A DNA stretch of 32,047 nt from a virus (IMGVR_UViG_3300008116_000465:1-32047), one strand, 5' to 3'; counted from the first letter of the stretch, positions 13,651 to 21,081 are shown. Notes: generated by a model from the letters alone, not told the origin. Numbers and translations: made by a program.

Positions 13651-14378
13651 TACCTGTAGATAGTTTATTATATAAAATTGACCAGAAACTAAATAAACTA
13701 TCGACTAACGAGCATCAACAAATCCAATTGGAAGATAAGATTTTAGCCTTGAATGAGGCTCAGATCAAGTTGATTAAACAGAAGGTTGACGGTCAAAACA
13801 CAGTTTCTGGTTTAGGTCTTGATGCTTTTAAGAAGCGTTATGAAGACTTACAAAATCTGGTTGTAGATTACAATAAACAACCTCTTGACTTAACAATCAA
13901 GAATGCTGAATTAAATCAATGGTCGGCTGGACTAAATCAACTCACTCCAAAGTACATGTTCTATATAGATAGTTATGTAATTGCGGATAAGGGTTTGTGT
14001 AAAGATAGACAAATATGGATTAATAGAGACTTGGCTAAGCATAGCGATTTGCAATTTTGCTTGAACAATACCCATTACAAACCATCGTTTGAATATCAAG
14101 AAACGTTCAATCTACTAACTTCTGATGAGATTTCTATATTTACTGACGGTACATTCACACCTAAGAAAATATACGTATCATATATGAGATATCCAGTGTA
14201 TATCAATAAAACTGGATATGTTATGTTAGATGGGCAAAATTCTTATGACGCTGATTGCGAACTAGAAACATACCTGGAAGATGAGTTGTTAGACTTAACA
14301 GTTCAAAACCTAGCGATGTATACAGAGAATCAATCTGCAGTTCAAAGTGCTCAATTTAGGATTCAGACAAACGAATAG
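13647..14378 (+). CDS. probable head-tail connector or ring protein (243 aa)
   Basis: Starts with an N-terminal coiled coil (LLYKIDQKLNKLSTNEHQQI, LEDKILALNEAQIKLIKQKV), then a beta-rich middle (YMFYIDSYVIADKGLCKDRQ, KKIYVSYMRYPVYINKTGYV) and a C-terminal helix ETYLEDELLDLTVQNLAMYT followed by a polar tail. The C-terminal pattern YLExxxLxLTxQxLxxY recurs in the 192-residue protein at 20022 (YLEKQVLELTSQKLLSTYFR), so the two are probably related ring proteins stacked below the portal. This is inference from position and from that shared helix. Coupled to the gene before it; ends with TAG. Confidence 0.6.
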   Translation: MIPVDSLLYKIDQKLNKLSTNEHQQIQLEDKILALNEAQIKLIKQKVDGQNTVSGLGLDAFKKRYEDLQNLVVDYNKQPLDLTIKNAELNQWSAGLNQLTPKYMFYIDSYVIADKGLCKDRQIWINRDLAKHSDLQFCLNNTHYKPSFEYQETFNLLTSDEISIFTDGTFTPKKIYVSYMRYPVYINKTGYVMLDGQNSYDADCELETYLEDELLDLTVQNLAMYTENQSAVQSAQFRIQTNE

Positions 14379-14405
14379 TTATTTTCACAATTTAAATAAA
14401 ACAAA

Positions 14406-15548
14406 ATGGCTGATTTTTCATTAACTACGCTCTTCGTAGTACCAGTAGGAAACACTCTACCTAGTCCTGGTACTTCTACGCAAAACTTGACCGCAGGTCA
14501 GTTTGGCATCTTTAGAAGCGATTACTCTGTAGCTACTGCAGGTAACATTGCTGCTAAACCGTATTTCTATTTGGCTCAAGGTAGAGTTAACACTTATTTA
14601 CAAGGTTCTAAGCGTTCTGATAAGATTGCTTCTGCCCAAGTTAGTGAGTGGTATAAAGTGGTTGGTAACCCAGTGGCTGCTAACCAAGTAACTCAAGTTG
14701 GTAACTTCAACGTTAAAGCTGGTGATGTTGTAACATTCACATTACGTGCTCATTCTTCTTACATTGACACATTGTATTTCAACGGTTTCACCCGTTCTAT
14801 TACAGTTGTTGCTCCTTGTTTAGAGTGTGGTGGCGATCCATGTGCAGATGTTGATGTTCCTGCTTTCATTGATCAAGCTATCTTAAAGTTTGAACAAGAA
14901 GCTCCAGGTAACAACCCTGACAACATTAGCTTCAACACTTTCTATCAATTCCAAAGAGTTGGTAACGATCAGAACGCTAAGTTAGTTATCTCTGGTAAAC
15001 CATTAACTAAGTATGGTCAACCATGTGATGTTGCTGCATTCCCTTGGGAATACGATCGTATGTACTTCCGTACTTTCGTATACAGTGGACCAGCTACAAC
15101 TGCTGACTTCATCGTTGCTGACAATTGTAACATCGTTGCTGAGGCTGTAGTTACTCAACGTGCTTCTTATGTATCTGGTACTTCAGATGAGATCAAGCAA
15201 TTAGAGAAAAACTTCTATAGCTACCAAGCTGGTTACCTTAAGCATTTGTACAGAATGGTTGGTTACAACGAGAACTTTGAGTCTTGGGTAACTGATGGTA
15301 CTACTTATGACACTTATTACATTAAGTTCAATGAGTATGACAAATCTGCTTACAAGTGGGGTGATTACATCATCGAAGATAGCACTGTAATCCTTGCTAT
15401 TCCTAGTGGTGCAACTGCTGCAATCGAGGCAATCTTAGTTGCTGGTTTAGGTCCTGTTACTGATGATAGCGGTCCTATCACAAGTACTACTTCTACTACA
15501 ACTACTGTTTGGCCTAGTACTTCAACAACAACTACTTTGATTCCTTAA
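14406..15548 (+). CDS. abundant structural protein with Thr-rich C-terminus (380 aa)
   Basis: Its leader (AAACAAAATGGC) matches the capsid gene leader, its codons show the same CGT/GGT/GCT bias, and a strong terminator follows. All this points to a second highly expressed virion protein, such as a capsid decoration, head fibre or tail protein. The protein is beta-rich and Cys-poor apart from CLECGGDPCADVD (about residues 138-150). Segments such as VYSGPATTADFIVADNCNIV and FYSYQAGYLKHLYRMVGYNE are distinctive, but I cannot name the family. The last about 25 residues are a Thr/Ser run interrupted by VWPS and ending TTTTLIP, like the ends of other proteins in this window. This tail is probably exposed and flexible. 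Confidence 0.78.
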   Translation: MADFSLTTLFVVPVGNTLPSPGTSTQNLTAGQFGIFRSDYSVATAGNIAAKPYFYLAQGRVNTYLQGSKRSDKIASAQVSEWYKVVGNPVAANQVTQVGNFNVKAGDVVTFTLRAHSSYIDTLYFNGFTRSITVVAPCLECGGDPCADVDVPAFIDQAILKFEQEAPGNNPDNISFNTFYQFQRVGNDQNAKLVISGKPLTKYGQPCDVAAFPWEYDRMYFRTFVYSGPATTADFIVADNCNIVAEAVVTQRASYVSGTSDEIKQLEKNFYSYQAGYLKHLYRMVGYNENFESWVTDGTTYDTYYIKFNEYDKSAYKWGDYIIEDSTVILAIPSGATAAIEAILVAGLGPVTDDSGPITSTTSTTTTVWPSTSTTTTLIP

Positions 15549-15574
15549 TAGAATACAAGTAGAATCATATAACC

Positions 15575-15625
15575 TATGCCAGAGGGTGAGAGGATATTTC
15601 TCAAGTCCTCTGGCATATTTATTTT
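15575..15625 (+). terminator. rho-independent terminator after the 14406 gene
   Basis: TATGCCAGAGG (15575-15585) pairs perfectly with CCTCTGGCATA (15607-15617), with an inner TGAGA/TCTCA stem, followed by TTTATTTT. It ends the transcript carrying the abundant structural gene. Confidence 0.88.
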
Positions 15626-15631
15626 AAAGAC

Positions 15632-16189
15632 ATGACCTTAGATATACTGGTAATACCAACTTATAATACATTAACATTAGGTGTGGCTGATGCATCAACT
15701 TATGATACAGATCCTCCCGTTGTTTCTTCTCCAACCATTGAAATAACAATGCCTGGGTTTGTACCTGTATCTCTACCATTTAACGTTAATGACTTTAATA
15801 TATTTAATTCAGCGTCCTTAGGACTTAGTGTTGTGGGAGATCCATTGATTCCTCTACCTGATGGAATCTATACATTAACATACTCTGTTGCACCTGCATA
15901 CCAGAACTTTGTTACCAAAACCATCATTCGTGTTGAACAGTTACAAGAGAAATTTGATAATGCTTTTATGAAGCTTGATATGATGGAATGTGATCTTGCT
16001 ATCAAGACACAAGCTAAGGTGGATTTAAATAGTATATACTACATGATTCAGGGTTCTATTGCTGCAGCTAATAACTGTGCTGTAGACACTTCTAATAAAT
16101 TGTATGTACAAGCAAACAAAATGCTTAATAATTTTATTAAAACCAATTGTGGTTGTTCAGGAAATAACTACATAATTAATTTTCACTAA
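15632..16189 (+). CDS. virion protein with beta N-terminus and helical C-terminus (185 aa)
   Basis: Residues 1 to about 105 look like an Ig-like or beta-sandwich domain (TLDILVIPTYNTLTLGVADA, IEITMPGFVPVSLPFNVNDF, LPDGIYTLTYSVAPAYQNF). The rest is helical (VEQLQEKFDNAFMKLDMMEC, NNCAVDTSNKLYVQANKML) and ends in a Cys pair CGCSGNNYIINFH. The gene begins directly after a terminator, so it may have its own promoter, though none was recognised in the short gap. I recall such proteins in environmental crAss-like phages before a small Cys-rich gene, as here; role unknown, probably a tail or fibre-base component. Confidence 0.75.
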   Translation: MTLDILVIPTYNTLTLGVADASTYDTDPPVVSSPTIEITMPGFVPVSLPFNVNDFNIFNSASLGLSVVGDPLIPLPDGIYTLTYSVAPAYQNFVTKTIIRVEQLQEKFDNAFMKLDMMECDLAIKTQAKVDLNSIYYMIQGSIAAANNCAVDTSNKLYVQANKMLNNFIKTNCGCSGNNYIINFH

Positions 16190-16190
16190 T

Positions 16191-16334
16191 ATGGCAAACT
16201 GTAGAGAATGTGGCCTAAAGGTAGGCTGCGGTTGTCAATTAATTAATGGCTTATGTTCAGCATGTAATTATAAGCTGAAGCAAGCAACTCAAAGAATAAA
16301 AAATGTTATTACCAAGGCTTACAAACTGTGTTGA
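16191..16334 (+). CDS. 47-residue zinc-knuckle-like protein
   Basis: Too short for most gene finders. It starts 2 bases after the previous stop: MANCRECGLKVGCGCQLING then LCSACNYKLKQATQRIKN. Six cysteines in the arrangement C4-x2-C7, C13-x-C15, C22-x2-C25 imply a zinc-binding mini-domain, followed by a basic helix. It ends with TGA at 16332-16334, inside the next gene (32-base overlap). I recall near-identical small proteins in environmental crAss-like phages, which makes it likely real. Function unknown. Confidence 0.65.
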   Translation: MANCRECGLKVGCGCQLINGLCSACNYKLKQATQRIKNVITKAYKLC

Positions 16335-16569
16335 TTGTGCAACTATCCCTGTACTATTAGCTGATATTGATTGCAAGTTAACAGACTTGGCAAATAATCA
16401 ATATAATAATATCGTATTCTCTTTAAATTATCCTGTACCAGGAGTTGTAATTGGTGACTTACTAAACTATAAAAGGATCTTAACTTACAAGTTTTGTAAT
16501 CCTGATTACTGTAGTCAATTTACTGTAAAGATGATAGCGAGTAAAGTAAAACTTTTAATTCATAAATAA
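16303..16569 (+). CDS. small conserved hypothetical protein (88 aa)
   Basis: Starts within the zinc-knuckle gene, in another frame. The protein begins MLLPRLTNCVDCATIPVLLA, keeps a CVDC pair, then has an alpha segment (LADIDCKLTDLANNQYNNI) and a C-terminal part LLNYKRILTYKFCNPDYCSQ ending in a basic stretch SKVKLLIHK. It looks like a small helical structural accessory protein. I recall this as a family in environmental crAss-like phages, always near the small Cys-rich gene; no function known to me. Confidence 0.7.
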   Translation: MLLPRLTNCVDCATIPVLLADIDCKLTDLANNQYNNIVFSLNYPVPGVVIGDLLNYKRILTYKFCNPDYCSQFTVKMIASKVKLLIHK

Positions 16570-16577
16570 TTTATAAA

Positions 16578-17690
16578 ATGTCTTGTACAAATTGTTATAA
16601 CGGTTGTGTAGAGATTGTTTCTGATAAATGTGTTAGATATACAGGAGACCCTATTCCTTCCTTAGGAATAGATACTGGTGATAACCTTCTTGTTGTAGAG
16701 CAAGCTCTTATTAATAAAGTGATTAGTTTTCTAGATGGAACAGGAATTTCTATTACTATAGATCCAGATGATTATTGTAATCTAGTTACAAAATATCTTC
16801 CTCCTTGTTTTCCTGATTGTGGAAATCCTTCTGCTTTAGATTTATTTACAGCTTTAGTAAAAGCTGCGTGTGATTTACAGGTACAAGTTGATGCTGTAGA
16901 AGCTGATATTGCTGTATTGAACGCAAACTATGATGTAGATTGTCTTACAGGTGTAACAGCCTCTTCTGACACTCATGCTATTGTTCAAGCTGTTATTACA
17001 AAGCTTTGTGATTTAGGTGTAGACCTAGCTGCATTAGCTCTTGATTTAGATACTAACTATGTAAAGCTTTCTGATTTAAACACTTTAATTCAAGCTTACT
17101 TAGACAGTCTTGCTCCTACACAGAACTATACAAAGATGATTCCTTATACAGCTGTAGAATACTACGGTCCATTAAGTTACTTTGATATCACTGGAGCAGG
17201 TATTGCCGCTGATGGGTTTGACAAAATCTACCTATGTAATGGCTGAAATGGAACTCCTGATAAAAGAGGACGTGTTCCTGTAGGTGCTATTGTTGGTATG
17301 GGTGGTGGTGCTCTAGATGCTGCTGTTAATCCTATTAACATTGGTAATCCTAACTATGCTCTTGGAGATGGTGGTGGTGCTAACACTGTAATATTAAACA
17401 GCACACAAATCCCTGCACACTCACATCCTGTTACAGTTACTGACCCTGGTCACACTCATGCTCCTGGTAGCTCTATCTTTAGAGGTAACAGAACTACAGA
17501 TGACTCTGGTGGAACACAATGTGTTGCTACACAATTATCAAACCCAAATATACCAGTACTCACTGGTCCTCAGTATACAACAAGTTCCACTACAGGTATA
17601 AATGTAACTGTTGGTAATACAGGTGGTGGATTAGGTCATGCTAACATTCAGCCTGTACGTGCGTGCTACTATATCATGTACATTCCTTAA
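16578..17690 (+). CDS. tail-collar fibre protein, interrupted by an in-frame TGA at codon 223
   Basis: Codons 1-222 encode an N-terminal Cys-rich part (MSCTNCYNGCVEIVSDKCVR), acidic helices (LFTALVKAACDLQVQVDAVE) and the start of a phage tail-collar domain ending FDKIYLCNG. TGA stands at 17244-17246, and the same frame continues with NGTPDKRGRVPVGAIVGMGG, the next part of the same collar signature, then HSHPVTVTDPGHTH and a C-terminus typical of collar fibres (IQPVRACYYIMYIP). The TGA lies inside the conserved turn, where a Trp (TGG) would suit. Collar domains end short tail fibres that touch the host surface. Either the TGA is read through, or the fibre is truncated, or this is a sequence error. 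TGA ends other genes here, so general recoding is unlikely. Confidence 0.75.
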
Positions 17691-17709
17691 TCGATTAAAC
17701 TAAACTATA

Positions 17710-18042
17710 ATGGCTTGCGTACCTGGTACCCCTTGCTTTGAAAATACGGTAAATGCCTATTACCCTAAACCATGTGATAATGGTTGGGTTGTGGACACTT
17801 ACCCTATTCCAACATCATATAGTCAATATGATGGTCCCAATCTTCCTAATTCAGGAGTTAACAATAAAGATAACTTAAACGTTGTATTACAAAAGTTAGA
17901 TAATAAATTAAGTGCTTCAGAGATAGCTGATGCATTGTTTGCAGCTATTATAAATGATCCATCTGTGGCTGTAGCATTCTGTACACTTGTAAATCAATGT
18001 GTTAGTGCTCCTACAACTACAACAACAACTACAATCCCTTAA
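17710..18042 (+). CDS. small protein with Thr-run C-terminus (110 aa)
   Basis: Starts 19 bases after the collar gene. The N-terminus MACVPGTPCFENTVNAYYPK has two cysteines; then PYPIPTSY-like sequence and a helical part (NKDNLNVVLQKLDNKLSASE, IADALFAAIINDPSVAVAF), then CTLVNQCVSAP and a run of seven Thr ending in Ile-Pro and stop. The helical part resembles the acidic helices in the first half of the collar protein. The ending TTTTTTTIP is nearly the same as that of the 14406 protein (TTTTLIP). Family not recognised; probably an exposed tail or fibre accessory. Confidence 0.65.
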   Translation: MACVPGTPCFENTVNAYYPKPCDNGWVVDTYPIPTSYSQYDGPNLPNSGVNNKDNLNVVLQKLDNKLSASEIADALFAAIINDPSVAVAFCTLVNQCVSAPTTTTTTTIP

Positions 18043-18053
18043 TAAACCACAAT

Positions 18054-18590
18054 ATGACAGTATTAATTACATTAACAACAGCAGGTTCTTCAACAGGACC
18101 ATTCAGTCTATATTCAGATGCAAACTCATATTCTACACCATTTGAAACAGGTGTAGCAAAATCTAGTTTGTTGGCTGGATACACATCTACATTGGTTCCT
18201 AATGGAACAACAATCATTCGTGTTATGTCTACAGGAACCTGTACAAACTATACAGATATATCTGTAGTACCATGTACTACAACCACAACTACCACAGTTC
18301 CTCCAACCACAACCACAACCACCACATCTTCAAGCCCAGTGATGTATACAATTAATTCAGGAGCATCTGGTACTTCTGGTGAGGCTTGTGGTCAATCCCC
18401 AACAATATCAGTATGGGCTCAACCTGGATATACTGTACCATTTGTTACAATGTTTTTATATGATAGCCCAAGTTTAACAAATCCATTCATTGGTTCAACA
18501 GGTTGGCGAAAATTAATTGGACCATCAGGTACATATGCTGTTGAAATCACTACAGCTGGTGAGATTACAAATTATGTAACTTGCCCATAA
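18054..18590 (+). CDS. two-domain protein joined by Thr-Pro linker (178 aa)
   Basis: Residues 1 to about 73 form a beta-rich domain (MTVLITLTTAGSSTGPFSLY ... IIRVMSTGTCTNYTD). Then come two blocks of seven Thr separated by VPP, and then a second small beta domain with two Cys (NSGASGTSGEACGQSPTISV ... NYVTCP). The first domain is clearly related to the N-terminus of the 27244 protein (shared AG-x2-TGPF, then III-x2-STGxC). Such a design, domain plus Thr linker plus domain, suits a virion surface display protein. A terminator follows. Confidence 0.72.
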   Translation: MTVLITLTTAGSSTGPFSLYSDANSYSTPFETGVAKSSLLAGYTSTLVPNGTTIIRVMSTGTCTNYTDISVVPCTTTTTTTVPPTTTTTTTSSSPVMYTINSGASGTSGEACGQSPTISVWAQPGYTVPFVTMFLYDSPSLTNPFIGSTGWRKLIGPSGTYAVEITTAGEITNYVTCP

Positions 18591-18600
18591 AATATCAAAA

Positions 18601-18660
18601 ACCTTGTTTTGTTGGTTTTACAAGGTATCCCCTGGCCTTTCTAGGCTGGGGGTTTTTGTT
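18601..18660 (+). terminator. hairpin plus rho-independent terminator
   Basis: A first hairpin pairs ACCTTGT (18601-18607) with ACAAGGT (18620-18626). The terminator proper follows: CCCC (18629-18632) pairs with GGGG and GCCT with AGGC around TTCT, followed by TTTTTGTTT from 18653. It closes the fibre gene transcript. Confidence 0.85.
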
Positions 18661-18672
18661 TAAACTCTAATC

Positions 18673-18706
18673 AAATTGATTAATGTATATAATTAAATTG
18701 GTTAAT
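18673..18706 (+). repeat. direct repeat AAATTGRTTAAT, 22 bp apart, upstream of promoter
   Basis: AAATTGATTAAT (18673-18684) and AAATTGGTTAAT (18695-18706) differ by one base and are spaced by exactly two helical turns, ending 5 bases before the -33 box at 18712. The arrangement suits two binding sites for an activator or repressor on one DNA face. Confidence 0.45.
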
Positions 18707-18711
18707 TAAAT

Positions 18712-18743
18712 TTTGTAAATGTCAAAATTAGTTCGTACCTTTA
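18712..18743 (+). promoter_or_regulatory. Bacteroidetes-type promoter for the tail module
   Basis: TTTG (18712-18715), 20 bases, TACCTTTA (18736-18743). It closely resembles the promoters at 2683 and 9607. The ATG at 18772 follows after a short A-rich leader, and the tail genes run on without another terminator to 28110 and beyond. Confidence 0.65.
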
Positions 18744-18771
18744 CACCAATTTTAACTAAATTAAACCATAT

Positions 18772-20022
18772 ATGCCTGAAAATCAATCCTTGCTAGAACA
18801 GCTAGAAGAGATTCTACACTGGAAAAAGAGTAAAAAATTCTATGCTGATAAGCTTGGAATTACAGAGTTTGAGGTTGACGAGTTATTAAAAGAATTAAGA
18901 AATCAAGAGAAGAGTGAGGAAGATGCTGAGGTTGGAAATTACATTGCTGAACTAGAGAATGTAATAGTTAAGTTTACAGAGGACATTAGTAAGGGTGTTG
19001 GTGAGGTGGTAGCTAATTTTAGCGAAGAGGTTAAGAGCTTAGATGAACTAATTGAGAAGTGTCACATAGACACAGATAAATGGGAAATAACTAAATATGT
19101 ACAGAACTTCTGGGGGAATGGTGGAAATCCCCATTGGCAGGTTAAAGCCTGGCTAGCAAAGAAGTCTGCAGAGCAACTGTTTCAAGATAGCTTTGTGGAC
19201 TTTTTAGCTTCATATCAGCCTGTTAGTCAGGAAGTTATGAGTCCTAAGTTCACTCCAGAGAAGCCAAATGGTATGCTAGTTATTAACAAACAAGACTCTC
19301 ATTTAAACAAATGGGATGTAGATGGTAATAACAACATAGTAGATAGATTAGCTAACATTATGTATAAGGTGGAAGTGATTGCTGCACAAGCTCAACTTTC
19401 AAACAACCTAGAAGAAATCACATACATTATTGGCTCAGATGAGTTTAATAGTGAATACACCAATGCAACTACAAAAGGAACCCCTCAACAGAATACACAT
19501 ACATATCAAACTTCATTTGAGTATATATGTAACCATGAGGTGTTAATGATTACAATGTTATTACAATACGCTAAACATGTTAATGTGGTGTATGTAGCTG
19601 GTAATCATGATGAGTTTGTAGGATGGCATATGGTTAACTGGTTACAAACGTATTTTAGAAATACAGACAGACTTACAATTGACAGCTCTCCTAAATACAG
19701 AAAGTATGTAAGTTATGGCAATTCAGCATTGATGTTCAATCATGGGGATGCGATTAAGCCAGCTAAACTTGCAGGACTGTTCCCAATAGAATATAGAGAC
19801 CAATGGTCATTCCATAATAACTTCTATATATTCACAGGAGATAAGCACCATGAAGTGAGTCATGATTTTAACGGTATTAAATTTTACCAAATTCCAGCTT
19901 TCTCAAATGCTAAGAGCCTTTGGGATGATAAGAATGGTCACGTGATGTCTAAAGCTGAGGTGACAGCATTCCTAATCGATCAAGCTGAGGGAATGACAAA
20001 TATATTCAAACAGTATTTATAA
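18772..20022 (+). CDS. HTH-domain plus metallophosphoesterase protein (416 aa)
   Basis: The N-terminal part has a helix-turn-helix-like segment (KKFYADKLGITEFEVDELL, about residues 21-45) and an acidic coiled part. The C-terminal half is a calcineurin-like metallophosphoesterase with all five motifs: D175-S-H177, the GDxxx motif as G-S-D223-E-F-N, the G277-N-H-D-E281 signature, N-H324-G-D, and G-D-K-H359-H360. It should bind two metal ions and hydrolyse phosphoesters, such as nucleic acid ends or nucleotides. It is first in the tail operon and overlaps the next ATG by one base. Why a nuclease-like enzyme sits among tail genes is unclear; it could be a virion enzyme or act in packaging or DNA modification. 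Confidence 0.88.
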   Translation: MPENQSLLEQLEEILHWKKSKKFYADKLGITEFEVDELLKELRNQEKSEEDAEVGNYIAELENVIVKFTEDISKGVGEVVANFSEEVKSLDELIEKCHIDTDKWEITKYVQNFWGNGGNPHWQVKAWLAKKSAEQLFQDSFVDFLASYQPVSQEVMSPKFTPEKPNGMLVINKQDSHLNKWDVDGNNNIVDRLANIMYKVEVIAAQAQLSNNLEEITYIIGSDEFNSEYTNATTKGTPQQNTHTYQTSFEYICNHEVLMITMLLQYAKHVNVVYVAGNHDEFVGWHMVNWLQTYFRNTDRLTIDSSPKYRKYVSYGNSALMFNHGDAIKPAKLAGLFPIEYRDQWSFHNNFYIFTGDKHHEVSHDFNGIKFYQIPAFSNAKSLWDDKNGHVMSKAEVTAFLIDQAEGMTNIFKQYL

Positions 20023-20600
20023 TGGCAACTTTAAGGAAATTAGTTTCAGATGTGCGTGCAATGCACAAATTGTTATCAACAGATAACTTAATCACTGATA
20101 GAGTGGTTGCATCTGAGATTAAGAACAACACACTTTTATTAGTAAAACGTGAGACAAATCTCAGAAAGCTTTGGGCTACTGATACTTTGTTTACTACCAT
20201 TCCTTGTTTGGAATTGGTAGAAGTTCCTATTTCTGAATGTTGTGATTATGTGGATCCTTGTACGGTTGCTAGAACAAAATATGAACAATACTATTGGATT
20301 TCAAATGGTTATTTATATGTAAATAATCCTTTGTTACAAGCCATTAGAATTGCTGCTTTCTTTGAAGAAGATGTTCCTAATGAGATCATGTTTGCTGAGT
20401 GTTGCTGCAGTGATAATATTAATCTAGAAGAGTATTGTAAAAATCCTCTAGATAAAGAATATGGCTGCCCTGGTTATTTAGAAAAGCAAGTGCTAGAACT
20501 GACATCTCAAAAGCTGTTATCAACCTACTTCAGATTGAAGACAGATCAAACATCAGATGGGGTGGATGGTCAAGCACCAAACACAACCAATGCAAACTAA
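20022..20600 (+). CDS. probable neck or connector protein, Cys-rich (192 aa)
   Basis: Overlaps both neighbours by one base. The product opens with MATLRKLVSDVRAMHKLLST and NLITDRVVASEIKNNTLLLV, a helical start, has a Cys cluster in the middle (VPISECCDYVDPC, then ECCCSDNINLEEYC) and ends in the helix GYLEKQVLELTSQKLLSTYF with a disordered tail. This helix resembles the C-terminus of the 243-residue protein at 13647, suggesting a common ring-protein family. In crAss-like genomes a gene of this size lies just before the HU-like and gp4-like genes, as here. The exact structural role is inferred. Confidence 0.65.
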   Translation: MATLRKLVSDVRAMHKLLSTDNLITDRVVASEIKNNTLLLVKRETNLRKLWATDTLFTTIPCLELVEVPISECCDYVDPCTVARTKYEQYYWISNGYLYVNNPLLQAIRIAAFFEEDVPNEIMFAECCCSDNINLEEYCKNPLDKEYGCPGYLEKQVLELTSQKLLSTYFRLKTDQTSDGVDGQAPNTTNAN

Positions 20601-21076
20601 TGCGAACAAAAGTTGATTGGAGAAGCTCCAGTAAAGAAAACTACAATAATTTCTGTAAAAAGAACCCTTCCGTAAAAATCTCATTTGACCAATGGAGAAA
20701 CATTATCTATTTGTACAATGAGAGCTTCAAGAACTATATTCTAGAAACTGGAGAGAAAGCAAAACTTCCTTTTGGATTTGGTGACTTCTCAATCAATAAG
20801 AAGAAGAGGAAGAAGATGAAACTAATTGATGGTAAGGAATATGTTAACCTACCAGTTGATTGGAAAAGATCTAAAGAGAAGGGTAAAATAATCTACAACT
20901 TTAACTACCACACCGAAGGATATTTCTTTGGATGGATGTGGTTTAGAGAATCAGCCAGATTCAAGAACATGAAACTCTGGTACTTCAAACCATCTCGTAC
21001 AACCTCTAGGTTGTTATCTCACTACCTAAAAACCAACGATCAATATCAACATATTTATCGTGAATGGAAAAAATAA
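20600..21076 (+). CDS. HU/IHF-like protein with extra C-terminal domain (158 aa)
   Basis: The N-terminal half aligns by eye with HU: helix SFDQWRNIIYLYNESFKNYI, then LETGEKAKLPFGFGDFSINK, in which G-E-K-x-K-L-x-F-G-F-G-D-F (F58-F63) matches the HU stretch GExVxLxGFGxF, followed by a basic KKKRKKMK. Instead of the HU DNA-binding arm, a second domain follows with many aromatic residues (NYHTEGYFFGWMWFRESARF, LWYFKPSRTTSRLLSHYLK). IHF-like genes beside the tail genes are known for crAss-like phages. It could be a DNA-bending or virion DNA protein. Family assignment is mine by pattern; the C-terminal domain is unknown. Ends 5 bases before the next gene. Confidence 0.68.
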   Translation: MRTKVDWRSSSKENYNNFCKKNPSVKISFDQWRNIIYLYNESFKNYILETGEKAKLPFGFGDFSINKKKRKKMKLIDGKEYVNLPVDWKRSKEKGKIIYNFNYHTEGYFFGWMWFRESARFKNMKLWYFKPSRTTSRLLSHYLKTNDQYQHIYREWKK

Positions 21077-21081
21077 AATAA

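Noticed and set aside
16578-17690. Genome-wide reassignment of TGA to Trp, as in some crAss-like phages
   Set aside because: TGA ends other genes in tight overlaps (710-713, 3258-3265, 13647-13650) and the small gene at 16191, and no internal TGA is found in the very long genes at 6430, 21983 or 28110. One in-frame TGA does not support recoding.
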